From contig CAYVNA010000007.1 of NCBI GenBank assembly GCA_964452735.1, positions 1-41,481 on the forward strand: a stretch of 41,481 nt of DNA, in the 5' to 3' direction. Position 1 is the stretch's first letter; every line of letters starts with the position of its first letter. Below the pieces are notes generated by a model. The model was not told the DNA's origin, made no database searches, and worked only from the letters and a program-made list of their open reading frames with translations. Of this stretch, positions 33,001-41,442 are shown piece by piece. A program made the translations under genes and the position numbers. Origin of the DNA: UBA2177 sp964452735 (GTDB taxonomy: Bacteria; Patescibacteriota; Dojkabacteria; SC72).

Positions 33001-33733
33001 GAAAATGAACAGTGGAACAGAACTAATATCTTCAAGGAGAGAGTCAGTTAGCACATTGAGAAGTTTGGCTGGGGTCTCTTCTGTTAGGGCAAATTTCATC
33101 TACGACTCCAATGACAGGAAAGACTACTGGTTTGAATATTATAAAAAGAGGTTCGAAGTACAGAGAGGGAAGGAAGGTGTCTTAACAGAATTTACAACAA
33201 TTGGGAATTCTGTCTCTTCTGTATGTAGTGGGGATAACTGCTACTACTACTCTGAGAGCGATATTGTGATTCCTTCTGGATATTCTTGTGATAGTAATGC
33301 AATATTCATATCAGAAGGGAACATTACAATAAATCCACAGGTAGAAAGCTCGGGAGATGGTATAGAAGGATGTATCTTCCTTGCGAATAACGATATTATC
33401 CTTCCAGAAGATGATTCATTACCCAACTCAGCGATTGTGCGTTATGAATATATGGATGGTTTCCTAATAGCAGGTGATCAGGTGATTGTTCAACCTTCAA
33501 GTGTTGAGAAGATTGTTAGGAATGGAATTGAGATAAAGGGTGGGGTTGTTGCTTTCGGGAGGGATTCCACTGATTCTGTAGCATTCCTCATTCAAAGAAG
33601 TCTAAGACTCTTCAATAGGACAAATCCTTCAGTTGTTCTAGTTTGGGATGTTAGATATGGAAAGCTCTCAGAGATATTCTTCGGGACAGAGGCTCCTATG
33701 TATAAGCAGGATGTTGGATTTAAGGTTTTTTAA
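30098..33733 (+). CDS. giant secreted surface protein with Gly-rich domain (cassette 1)
   Basis: 1211 residues. Signal peptide (1-25, cleavage after AKPAFA). Residues 26-195 form a beta-rich module found in many bacterial surface proteins (FGNGNDGDITV; SGDEVLIINLQGT; GGVIFFRVSGSLIVNGSI). Residues about 200-442 are Gly/Ser-rich (GGGGG runs), probably a polyglycine-type fibre or collagen-like sheet. Residues 450-1211 are a scaffold homologous to the giant protein of cassette 2, ending SEIFFGTEAPMYKQDVGFKVF-like. No LPxTG or other anchor is seen. A PilX-like gene follows after 7 bases, so it may ride on a pilus-like fibre as a tip or adhesin, like PilY1; this is inference. Confidence 0.75.
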   Translation: MKKTALIYMLFSVGLLVFFAKPAFAANFGNGNDGDITVSANTIINTVNSISGRVCSDGGDAVNYSVVSFSSDGRSATLSSSPSSGCLNSGDEVLIINLQGTSSYYSNVGNYETLVVSSVSGNVVTFANPKGKYYGNNSGDDTNIGTATSNQRVMLQRIPNYRNVTVNASRNFYPSSWNGIKGGVIFFRVSGSLIVNGSIHANGVGYRGGERTSVGGYGGESFCALRAGGTGGGRPGGDALCGGGGGGKGNPSSPGGLGSLTGGAGGGGAGGNFSPGGGAGGGYGSAGSGAGYAGKTGGINFSGDGGKGYSSSYAGGGGGGGTYGDDDLTQLFFGSGGGAGGSNVSPSGSAGRGGGIVFISANSYSGSGNIRANGGGGSKAYCDGNCYCYSGSGGGAGGSVMLQGDSSPIATVTVTGGAGGAKNTSCDNTPGKGGAAGGLGRMLRFSCIEDNSTPSAPSSVSLSIDGISYPLSSNGSSPTMVKRSSTLNNTQMVLPEISFPTESGGLYSFLVGGSTYEDSANEVEFPGELVQGASGSIIGKYSSKNNCDDGRLDSPSRTGYYIVNRDPVIIPTDPDSECEIGVDEECTKREIFRNIGTDITSMGCSSDYYTGKDVNNPLDINISSIDPNSINDINGVILWFHLKDSENPVPEVVSTSGEYSSSSVENIGIMIRKNWGSWSSTPIVYGINGSLDAWRVTRYESDGSVKLKVRDGDSFANMASITDISVVSDTQVRFRFKLEFIPNSISNPSGMYEVYATVLDSYMASGNIVDQSYMSRYFDWGIDLEDPEQEKPEETILGPQRFDLDLSSLGTGSRITDLVLNGYRAGGFLTQDISLVNPSGYSDIRLEGLPDEDKIGVLGVLNSWHFNNLLGLNTPQNGYDSKLTIDIGTNEGGSILMYSTVFDEGCNYNTREYNVDLNPWIATRGGVVYTQGSLGSDAKNLSEEQIAQSYGLGGGSTLRTFTLSDILEKMNSGTELISSRRESVSTLRSLAGVSSVRANFIYDSNDRKDYWFEYYKKRFEVQRGKEGVLTEFTTIGNSVSSVCSGDNCYYYSESDIVIPSGYSCDSNAIFISEGNITINPQVESSGDGIEGCIFLANNDIILPEDDSLPNSAIVRYEYMDGFLIAGDQVIVQPSSVEKIVRNGIEIKGGVVAFGRDSTDSVAFLIQRSLRLFNRTNPSVVLVWDVRYGKLSEIFFGTEAPMYKQDVGFKVF

Positions 33734-33740
33734 TAATACT

Positions 33741-34730
33741 ATGTTTTTGAATAAGCTATTAAAAACTAAATACGAAGGACAAGCACTAGCAATAGCTATG
33801 GTAGTTCTGGTGGTATCTTCTTTGATAGGGATATCTATATACTCAAGGACTATGAAAGACAAAATGTTAACCCTTGAGGAGAGGGCTTCTGCAGAGGCTT
33901 TCGAGGTGTCGGATGTAATTTTGGATAAGCTAACAATATTCCCAATAAATACTGTAATAGAAGAGATAAAGTCACTTAGAAATCTGGAAACTTTCTCGAG
34001 TGATGGTGTTGTATTGTTAGAGAATAATAATGGGTTATCTGAAATAACTGGACTTTTGAGAAATCTGGGTGCCTTAGATCCTGATTCTGGAGATACAATA
34101 TCTTCTATTGTTGATCCTATGTGTCCAATCACCTTAGCGGATAATGAATATAGGTTGACTTTGCAGGAAGCTGATGAAAATACATATTACGAAATTCGTC
34201 CAGGTAATGTATGGAGTCTTCCCTTTGCTGATTTGATAAAAGAAGATGGTTGTGAATTGAATCTTCGATTCGCCATTAGGGGTGATAGTGGGGCCGGTTT
34301 TGTTATGACGAAGGTATATTGTAGGTATGATGTAGATGGCAATGTAATAGATTGTAAGGATTATGAGGATAGTGATATTGTTAATTACTGTTTTTCAGAT
34401 GATGGAGAGAATTGTAATAATAGAAACTTTTTAGATAGTGATAATTGGGAGAAGTATGGGACAGAAAGTAGCGGAGCTACTAACATAGTATTGGTGCCAG
34501 CTAGTGAGGAATACTCTCTTGGAGAAGTTAGGATAAAGGCAGTAGGGGGAACAATTGGTATATCATATGATCTCTCAGATATATGTGCAGATGGTTTAAG
34601 AATGTATTTGCTTAGGGCAACTGCAACATGTTCTGGTGTATACAGAGGGAAGGAAATACTAGTTCCTGAAAAGAGGTGGTATAACCCTCTTTTTGACTAT
34701 GTACTTTTTAATGGTCAAGGATCTATATAG
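33741..34730 (+). CDS. PilX-like minor pilin / pseudopilin (cassette 1)
   Basis: 329 residues. A short basic N-terminus ends in KYEG, followed by the hydrophobic helix QALAIAMVVLVVSSLIGISI and an amphipathic helical part with ERASAEAFEVSD. This matches PilX-type minor pilins (GAALV...; EERASAEA-like heptads), which lack the Glu at position 5 of the mature chain, as here. The C-terminal globular domain has several Cys and ends FDYVLFNGQGSI. An upstream in-frame ATG would overlap the giant gene; I chose the ATG just before the pilin motif. It is about as long as its cassette 2 paralogue. Confidence 0.82.
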   Translation: MFLNKLLKTKYEGQALAIAMVVLVVSSLIGISIYSRTMKDKMLTLEERASAEAFEVSDVILDKLTIFPINTVIEEIKSLRNLETFSSDGVVLLENNNGLSEITGLLRNLGALDPDSGDTISSIVDPMCPITLADNEYRLTLQEADENTYYEIRPGNVWSLPFADLIKEDGCELNLRFAIRGDSGAGFVMTKVYCRYDVDGNVIDCKDYEDSDIVNYCFSDDGENCNNRNFLDSDNWEKYGTESSGATNIVLVPASEEYSLGEVRIKAVGGTIGISYDLSDICADGLRMYLLRATATCSGVYRGKEILVPEKRWYNPLFDYVLFNGQGSI

Positions 34731-34769
34731 GGTTTGAAATGTGTTACTAATTCCTTTATCATTTCTATA

Positions 34770-36164
34770 ATGTATAAAGCTGCCAATAGAAATAAGATAT
34801 TAATAATATTAATAGTTCTTCTACTTCTCTGTCTCTCAGGATTAGTATATTGGTATTTAAATATATACCTTTGTAATGTATCTCCTAAGGGATATGAGTT
34901 CTTAGAGAAGTTTATTGTAAGTAAGGAATGTCATACTAGAGAATATGAATTAAGGGGAACAATATACAATGTTAAGGATAATGGTGATAGTGTAAGTTTT
35001 GATATGAATGTATGGGGGGAGGAGGGGATGACTTTCGAGATAGATAAAAACGACCTGAGGGAGTTCGACATGATAGAGAACCTCCTTCCTGTTACGTTGA
35101 GATTTTCCTTCAATAGGTCGAAAGATTTAAAAATTCTTAAAAATTTTGATGCTAGGGAGATTTCCTTGGAAGAGTTAGACCCTGACAATCTTGAATATGA
35201 AGAGTATTTAGTAGGTTTGAGAACTTATCTAGAGAATAAGAATGAGGTCTATAATCTTGGAGGAGATTATGCAAGTGGCTTCATCTCATCGTACTTACAC
35301 AACCCCTTGTGGGACATTCACTTACTTAGTCTTGTTACAAAGCCTTCGGAAGAAGAATCAATAATTCGAGAATTAAGAGCGCTTCTACCATTTAAAGATA
35401 CTCAGAAGGTTATTCAAGATGGCGCTTCGGTTTCTGTAAATTCTTACGTAGAGTATAAGACTCAGGACTGCAAGATAGTTGAGAGTGTTATAAGTGACTT
35501 CCAAGTTTCAGAATCACAAAAGAAATCTCTTTTCTTTGAAAATTGTTCTCTGGAACAGTTGGTAAATGATGTTAGTGTTCTAAATCTAGGAGAGGATGTT
35601 CTTTATTCGCAAAATGATTTCTTGGATTCTGTAAATTTCTTTAGGATCAATGAATCCAATTTATCTACAAGAGAATTTGTAGAAAGTGATATATTTTCTT
35701 TGAATGAAGAGGAGATGTTCGGAATTCTTTCTGATATATCTGTGGCGCGATCATATTATCCAGAGAAAGCTTCTACTCTTGAAGAGTTAGAAGGGAAGAC
35801 TTTAGCAACCCTTGAAGATAGTCTTTTAAGAAACGACAATGTAAACTTGTATTCTGTATGTAGAATTTATGAGTTTTTAAATGAAGAGGGTCGAGAAGAG
35901 GTCGAAAGTTCTTTAGCTACTGCCTTGACTGAACTGGGGAGCGAGTCCATCAGTTGGAATCGTTGGAATGATCCTAACGCTTTAATTTATTGTGTGGAAA
36001 ATTTCAAGGATACTAATAACAAGGTATTGTACAAATGGAGAAGGTCAATAATTAGTAGCTTATTTTTCTCATTGGGAAAGGAGTATCCTTTTGCAGGAAG
36101 AGAAGGTTTTAGCTTCAGATCCTCTTACCTTTGGGCTAAATTTATATTAGATAATTATAATTAG
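34770..36164 (+). CDS. membrane-anchored protein of unknown family between the two cassettes
   Basis: 464 residues: a basic N-terminus, one membrane helix (about 9-32), and a large acidic extracytoplasmic region. The first 130 outside residues look beta-rich, and the rest looks helical with repeated EE/DS-rich amphipathic stretches. An upstream in-frame TTG start (34734) is less likely. No family recognised. Its position between two paralogous giant protein/PilX pairs suggests a part in assembling or anchoring the same structure. Confidence 0.65.
   Translation: MYKAANRNKILIILIVLLLLCLSGLVYWYLNIYLCNVSPKGYEFLEKFIVSKECHTREYELRGTIYNVKDNGDSVSFDMNVWGEEGMTFEIDKNDLREFDMIENLLPVTLRFSFNRSKDLKILKNFDAREISLEELDPDNLEYEEYLVGLRTYLENKNEVYNLGGDYASGFISSYLHNPLWDIHLLSLVTKPSEEESIIRELRALLPFKDTQKVIQDGASVSVNSYVEYKTQDCKIVESVISDFQVSESQKKSLFFENCSLEQLVNDVSVLNLGEDVLYSQNDFLDSVNFFRINESNLSTREFVESDIFSLNEEEMFGILSDISVARSYYPEKASTLEELEGKTLATLEDSLLRNDNVNLYSVCRIYEFLNEEGREEVESSLATALTELGSESISWNRWNDPNALIYCVENFKDTNNKVLYKWRRSIISSLFFSLGKEYPFAGREGFSFRSSYLWAKFILDNYN
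36156..36161 (+). promoter_or_regulatory. -10 box TATAAT before the second giant gene
   Basis: A perfect TATAAT sits at the end of the preceding gene and 7 bases before ATG 36169. TTGGGC lies 19 bases upstream as a poor -35. AGGGAG just before the ATG is too close to act as a Shine-Dalgarno site, which favours leaderless initiation. Confidence 0.5.
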
Positions 36165-36168
36165 GGAG

Positions 36169-39100
36169 ATGTTTTGTAAGATATTTAATAGAAAGTTAGG
36201 GCAAGTTTTCTTATTAATAGTCATAAGTGTCTTTTTTATATCTCTAAATTTGGGGAAGGTGTCTGGTGGTTGCCATAGGGAGTGTACTTGCCTTGTCTCA
36301 CAATCCTATGGTTGCTGTGTTGGGATTTCTGGGGTTGAGACAGGTGGTTGTGTCCAAGGTACTTGTACAAGATGCATTTCAGAAAGCTGTGTCTGGGTTG
36401 ATTGTTGTGATAACTCCTGTAATGGTAGTTGCTCTAACTTCCGATGCCCCGAAGGTCAATCAACAACAGATTCTGGATACCTATGTAAACAAGCATTAGA
36501 ATACTGTACATATAAAAACGATTGTGACAACACATGTACTAAGAGAGGCTCTCTCTCCTGCTATCTACCTGAAACAAATGATCAATCATCCCCACCAAGT
36601 AAACCATCATACATATCCATGATAATAGATGGAAAAACATACCAACTCTCTACAAATCCTGAAACACCAACAAACATAGATATAAAATCACTAGGTACTA
36701 GTCTAGATACCCTGAAAGCAAATGAAAATATTACAGAGAAGATACAAAATACTCCCTCTACATCAAGAGACTCTACATCCTTTCCTCCAAGTGATGGATC
36801 ACCAACATATCTACTTCATTCTGGAGATGGAATACTAACCCTAGGAGCTAGTGGTACAGGTGATGATGTACACTTAAGAGGAGGATCAATTGTCAAAGAT
36901 GGAGAGAGATATAGGATGTGGTACTCAGGATATGATGGATCCAAATGGAGAATATACTATGCTAGCTCTGGAGATAGTGGTATTACATGGGTCAAAAGAA
37001 ACAATACTGTCCCAACTGCTTCAAATACGACCTCTACAGAAGGAAGAATAGCCCTAGGACTTAATGGTACAGGAGATGACGCTCACGTAAAGAACCCCTC
37101 GGTGATTAAAGATGGAGACACATATAAAATGTGGTATGCAGGATCGGATGGATCTACATGGAGAATATACTATGCAACCTCTCCCGATGGCCTCACATGG
37201 ACCAAATACAACAATACGGTTCCCTTACGATCAGATATAACCTCCACAGATGGAAGACTACCAATAGGGAACAAGGGGAAGGGAGATGATGCACATATTG
37301 AGGACCTATCGGTAATAAAAGATGTGAATACATACAAAATGTGGTATTCAGCATCAGATGGCTCTAACTATAGAATATACTATGCAACCTCTCCCGACGG
37401 CCTTACATGGACCAAATACAATAATGCAACCGCAAGTACTCGCTCAAACACCACCTCTACAAATGGTCAACTACCACTAGGCACTAGTGGTACTGGAGAT
37501 GATGTTCATCTCCTAGGACTATCTGTAATCAAAGACTCTGGTGCATACAAAATGTGGTATTCAGCATCAGATGGATCCAAATACCGAATATACTACGCCC
37601 TCTCATATGATGGTATTAACTGGGAGAAAATAAATAACTCGATACCTTCAGCATCTAACACCACATCTACGGAAGGAAGAATACCATTAGGAGCAAATGG
37701 TACTGGAGATGATGCTCATGTATATAACCCGATGGCTATTCAGGATGGAGAGAACTATTATGTCTGGTACTCTGGGAACAATGGAAGTAACGCAAGAATA
37801 TTTGGTACAAGAGTTAGAAAGGACTACATAATACAAATGACTATGCCTTTTGTATCAAAACCAAGCACTGCACGAGCCCTAGGATATGAATTTAAGGTAG
37901 ATAACTATGGAAGAGTAGGTTCTTGGGTGGACAACCTAACAGATTGCTCTAGCCTCTCTGGTGAAGACCAGTGTGTTTCGAATGATATCTCTAGTGTTGA
38001 GGAATTTATTCCTTCCTCTGTACCACTATCGCAAGTCTTGGCAGAAGGGGCCTCTGGGAAAATAACTGGAACATACTATCACCTAGATAAGTGTGATGAT
38101 GACAGAGTATATTCAGAACCAATAACAGGCTACTATCAATTAAATATCCCCGCCACACCAGTAACACCTTGCGAGACAGACCTCTCAATATCAACAGATG
38201 ATCCTAGATGTACGGATAGCAAAGATGTATGCCCAATGGAAGCAGATGCAAAATGTACAATAGATGAAGTAGTAAGAGAAAAAGAACTTTGTAATGACAT
38301 AACACCGCTGGATACATGGTACTCAGGATTAGAACTTAATAACCCAATGAAAATCAGACTCGCAGGAGCAGACAAAGACGGAGTTGAAGATATAAGGGGT
38401 TTTGTCATATGGCTTAGTAAAGATTCTTCTGTACCAGAGATTCTTCCCCTTTCTTCTACATTTACGAATTCGGACACAGAAGATTTAGGAATAATGATAC
38501 TAAGGAACAACTCAGAGTGGAGCAATCCCAAAATATATGGATATTCAGAGGGAAAGTGGGGGATCCTTCCCGAGGAAGATTCCATGCTAAAAGTAACTAA
38601 TGGTAGTAATGAGATAATTGCGGCTATACTAAAAAACAATAATGATAAGTATGTAAACATATACAAAGGAAGCATAGTTACAATGGAAATAGAACTAGCA
38701 TTCTTCAATAGCTCGTCACTAGAACAACTAGGTGGAACATATGCTTTCAACATGAAAATACTAGATTCTGGGTCAGTATATGAAGGAGACATTAATACCG
38801 GGGACATAAAGAGATATTTCAATTGGGGAATAGATTTGGTAAAGCCTGTGTTCAATATGCTGAAGGAAAGTATAGAAGGAACACAGAAATTTGTATTAAA
38901 TTGGGAAATAGATGGGACCATATCAAAAGTTACAAATTTCATAATAAATGCATATAGGTTAGGTGGAATAGAAACATCATCTATTTCCTCCGGTACCTTT
39001 ATTCCGATAGAATTTGATCCAGACCAGAAAGAAATCAAAGAGAATGATATAGGGATTGTAGGTTCTGAAAATTCCTGGCAATACTATGTTAATCCTCCAG

Positions 39101-40077
39101 TATCACCATATGCGGCAAATGCAATTATCAATATTGGTACAAACGAGTTAGGAACAATCTCCATGTACGCTAGTACATATGATCAAGCTTGTAACTTTAA
39201 TTACAAAGTTCTTGATGTAAGTTTGGATCCATGGATAGCTACTTTAGGTGGAATGGTATATTCAGCTGGGGGATTGGGATCTTCGCCAAAGGATGTCACT
39301 ACAATATCTGGTGGATTATTAGGAATCTTGAACATTCCTACGGAGCATATTGATACTGGTACGGAACTAGTCTCCTCAAGAAGAGACTATCTGAACAATC
39401 TAATACATCCAGAAATAGAAGGATTGAGGGGAGGATTTAGAGCAGTTAGTACATATGACTCGAATGATCGTAAGTCGTACTGGTTTGAATATTTCAAAAC
39501 GAAGCTAGAAAAGAGGGCAGAGGATATAGGGAATGGTATTGGAGAGATATTTAGTCTTGTTGAATCTTGTCCTGAAGGAATGACAGCTTGCTATCTCTAT
39601 TCGAAGGAGAGTGTCAATGTCCCATCCGGATATCAATGTGATGGGAAGATCCTCATTATGTCCGAGCAAGACATAGTATTTGAACCAGATGTTTGGAAAG
39701 GGTATGGAATGAAAGGATGTATATTCATTGCAAAAAATGACATTGTTATAAAAGAAGGAACATATAAAAGTGGATATGGTTTGGAGTATGACAATATCTC
39801 AGGATTTCTTCTAGCAGAAAATCAGATAAGGATAGAGTCTGGAGATAAGTCACGTAGTATTCCAGATGGTATAAAAATTAATGGAGGAATGGTATCTTTT
39901 GGAAAGAATTTGGGAGAGGCCTCTGCAATAAATTTGGAAAGGAACATAAAATTGTATACATATATTTATCCTACGCTAGTCGTTGAATGGGATATCCAGT
40001 ATGCAAAAATATCTGAGATATTTTTTGGAACAGATGTTGTAACATATAAACAGGAGGTAGGATTTAAAACATATTAA
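36169..40077 (+). CDS. giant secreted surface protein with Cys-rich and five-repeat propeller domains (cassette 2)
   Basis: 1302 residues. Signal peptide (about 10-33), then a Cys-rich module (about 34-130, over 20 Cys, e.g. CVWVDCCDNSCNGSC), the scaffold start shared with cassette 1 (PSKPSYISMIIDGKTYQL), an inserted block of five repeats of 70-71 residues (about 213-550), and the remaining shared scaffold to the C-terminus (SEIFFGTDVVTYKQEVGF). Repeats contain GTGDD.H, YKMWY(S/A)(G/A)SDGS and RIYYATSPDG.TW, as in five-bladed propellers of GH43/GH32/GH130-type carbohydrate-active proteins, suggesting glycan binding. Gene composition changes from G/T-rich to A/C-rich near 36450. Confidence 0.78.
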   Translation: MFCKIFNRKLGQVFLLIVISVFFISLNLGKVSGGCHRECTCLVSQSYGCCVGISGVETGGCVQGTCTRCISESCVWVDCCDNSCNGSCSNFRCPEGQSTTDSGYLCKQALEYCTYKNDCDNTCTKRGSLSCYLPETNDQSSPPSKPSYISMIIDGKTYQLSTNPETPTNIDIKSLGTSLDTLKANENITEKIQNTPSTSRDSTSFPPSDGSPTYLLHSGDGILTLGASGTGDDVHLRGGSIVKDGERYRMWYSGYDGSKWRIYYASSGDSGITWVKRNNTVPTASNTTSTEGRIALGLNGTGDDAHVKNPSVIKDGDTYKMWYAGSDGSTWRIYYATSPDGLTWTKYNNTVPLRSDITSTDGRLPIGNKGKGDDAHIEDLSVIKDVNTYKMWYSASDGSNYRIYYATSPDGLTWTKYNNATASTRSNTTSTNGQLPLGTSGTGDDVHLLGLSVIKDSGAYKMWYSASDGSKYRIYYALSYDGINWEKINNSIPSASNTTSTEGRIPLGANGTGDDAHVYNPMAIQDGENYYVWYSGNNGSNARIFGTRVRKDYIIQMTMPFVSKPSTARALGYEFKVDNYGRVGSWVDNLTDCSSLSGEDQCVSNDISSVEEFIPSSVPLSQVLAEGASGKITGTYYHLDKCDDDRVYSEPITGYYQLNIPATPVTPCETDLSISTDDPRCTDSKDVCPMEADAKCTIDEVVREKELCNDITPLDTWYSGLELNNPMKIRLAGADKDGVEDIRGFVIWLSKDSSVPEILPLSSTFTNSDTEDLGIMILRNNSEWSNPKIYGYSEGKWGILPEEDSMLKVTNGSNEIIAAILKNNNDKYVNIYKGSIVTMEIELAFFNSSSLEQLGGTYAFNMKILDSGSVYEGDINTGDIKRYFNWGIDLVKPVFNMLKESIEGTQKFVLNWEIDGTISKVTNFIINAYRLGGIETSSISSGTFIPIEFDPDQKEIKENDIGIVGSENSWQYYVNPPVSPYAANAIINIGTNELGTISMYASTYDQACNFNYKVLDVSLDPWIATLGGMVYSAGGLGSSPKDVTTISGGLLGILNIPTEHIDTGTELVSSRRDYLNNLIHPEIEGLRGGFRAVSTYDSNDRKSYWFEYFKTKLEKRAEDIGNGIGEIFSLVESCPEGMTACYLYSKESVNVPSGYQCDGKILIMSEQDIVFEPDVWKGYGMKGCIFIAKNDIVIKEGTYKSGYGLEYDNISGFLLAENQIRIESGDKSRSIPDGIKINGGMVSFGKNLGEASAINLERNIKLYTYIYPTLVVEWDIQYAKISEIFFGTDVVTYKQEVGFKTY
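36853..37820 (+). repeat. five tandem coding repeats of about 210 bp
   Basis: The GTGDD-type motif starts at 36853, 37066, 37276, 37489 and 37699, i.e. every 210-213 bases. Repeats 2 and 3 are the closest: TATGCAACCTCTCCCGA is at 37171 and again at 37381, with nearly identical flanks, so part of the array was duplicated recently. Each unit encodes one beta-propeller blade. Confidence 0.85.
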
Positions 40078-40084
40078 TAAAGAA

Positions 40085-41134
40085 ATGTTAAAAATAAGTA
40101 CAAAACATAAATATCAAGGACAAGCATTAGCCATAGCTATGGTTGTTTTAGTAGTCTCCTCCCTTATTGGTATCTCAATATACTCGAGATCTTTAAAAGA
40201 CAAGCGTCTAACACTTGAAGAAAGAGCATCAGCTGAAGCTCTAGAGGTATCTGATTTGATACTAACTCATCTCTCTCAGTATCCGATATCTAAGATAGAA
40301 GAAGAGGCTAAGAAAATAGCTGGAGAAGACCCAGATGGAGACATGAAAGAGATTGTGTTAAAGCAGAATAAGGATAGTATAGAGATAGGGGAGCTGATAG
40401 GTAGAGTAGATGCGTCTCAAAACCTTTTCCTTTCTTCTCTTTTCAACCTCTGTCCCTTAGAGGATACCTCCAATGAGTATCAGGTTAGATTAGGAACTGC
40501 CGACGAAAACGATTATTTTGAAATCAGGCCTGGACATGTGTGGGCCCTACCAGTAAAGAATTTCATCAATGATACAGAATGCGACCTGAGACTCAAATTT
40601 GCAGTTAGAGGAGACAGTGGGGCGGGCTTTGTAATATCTAAAGTATTCTGCAAGTATGATGAATCTGGAAATGCTACAGATTGTTTAGAATATTGGTTCG
40701 ATGATTCGGAAGGATATTGTTTTTCTAATGATGGAGGAGAATGTAACAATGATAAGTTTTTAGATCAGTCTAATTGGGTAAAGTACAATCTTAGTCTAGA
40801 TGATGGAGGACTAGAACCAATAGATTTGACAGAAGTAAAGGAGTCTCATGATGTATTAGGTGCTACTGATGATGCAGAAGGTGAGGTCCTTATGGCAGTG
40901 CCTCCAAGGCCCAAGTTTACACTCTCGGAGATAAGGGTTAAAGCTGTATATGCAACGATAGGGGTATCATACAATTTTACAAGCAATTGCCTTGCTGGTT
41001 TTAAGATGTACAGATTGAGAGTTACAGCAAGCTGTGACGGTGTTTATAGGGGGAAAGAGATGCTAATTCCCGAGATCGGTTGGCATAGTCCAATCTTCGA
41101 TTATTCCATATTCAATGGAAAGGGATCTATATAG
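40085..41134 (+). CDS. PilX-like minor pilin / pseudopilin (cassette 2)
   Basis: 349 residues, a paralogue of the cassette 1 pilin: KYQG followed by the same QALAIAMVVLVVSSLIGISI helix and ERASAEALEVSDLIL. Shared further motifs are ENDYFEIRPGHVWALP, KFAVRGDSGAGFV and the end FDYSIFNGKGSI. The almost identical N-terminal helix contrasts with divergent globular domains, as expected if the helix packs into one common fibre. It starts 7 bases after the giant gene. The rRNA promoter begins 12 bases after its stop. Confidence 0.83.
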   Translation: MLKISTKHKYQGQALAIAMVVLVVSSLIGISIYSRSLKDKRLTLEERASAEALEVSDLILTHLSQYPISKIEEEAKKIAGEDPDGDMKEIVLKQNKDSIEIGELIGRVDASQNLFLSSLFNLCPLEDTSNEYQVRLGTADENDYFEIRPGHVWALPVKNFINDTECDLRLKFAVRGDSGAGFVISKVFCKYDESGNATDCLEYWFDDSEGYCFSNDGGECNNDKFLDQSNWVKYNLSLDDGGLEPIDLTEVKESHDVLGATDDAEGEVLMAVPPRPKFTLSEIRVKAVYATIGVSYNFTSNCLAGFKMYRLRVTASCDGVYRGKEMLIPEIGWHSPIFDYSIFNGKGSI

Positions 41135-41145
41135 TGTAAAAGGTA

Positions 41146-41174
41146 TTGCATCATCTCTCCCAGTATGCTAAAAT
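41146..41174 (+). promoter_or_regulatory. rRNA operon promoter TTGCAT-N17-TAAAAT
   Basis: TTGCAT, a 17-base spacer ending in TGC, and TAAAAT give a -35 plus extended -10, ahead of a leader of about 260 bases leading to 16S rRNA. TTGCAT also occurs in the promoter of pilin-like gene 3. Confidence 0.7.
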
Positions 41175-41442
41175 CCTTCACGAGTTTGGGATTATACGGA
41201 GATACTGGCTTCCTCTTAGAGTTTTATTCTCTAATGAAAACCTGATACAAAAGATATTTAATATCTTCAGTAACTATCCTCCTCAGCTCCTTAAAAGTTG
41301 AAGAGTGACAGGAAGTCTAAATTCAAATTTTATGACTTTCTATATAGTGTGATTGGGTCACACAATTCATTTAGTCAGACATTTAAATCCAACTTAATGC
41401 TGGTTGGTCATATTACGTAAGTAATGTGTAAGTCAAGCGTTT
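41175..41442 (+). other. 16S rRNA leader with hairpins
   Basis: No ORF. Three hairpins stand out: TTAGAG/CTCTAA (41216-41234), AAGATAT-TTA-ATATCTT (41251-41267, perfect 7 bp) and GTGTGA/TCACAC (41347-41363). ATTAC-GTAA-GTAAT lies near 41412. They could guide rRNA processing or antitermination; the 3' partner of the usual 16S processing stem lies outside the window. I did not find a convincing boxA. Confidence 0.6.

Noticed and set aside
33648..33740. Upstream start for the first PilX-like protein
   Set aside because: It overlaps the giant gene by 86 bases and adds 31 residues before the pilin motif; the paralogue starts right before the motif.
38136..39038. 300-codon open frame on the minus strand inside the second giant gene
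   Set aside because: It is antisense to a long coding sequence with clear homology to its paralogue; Ser-rich shadow translation, no start context or neighbours.
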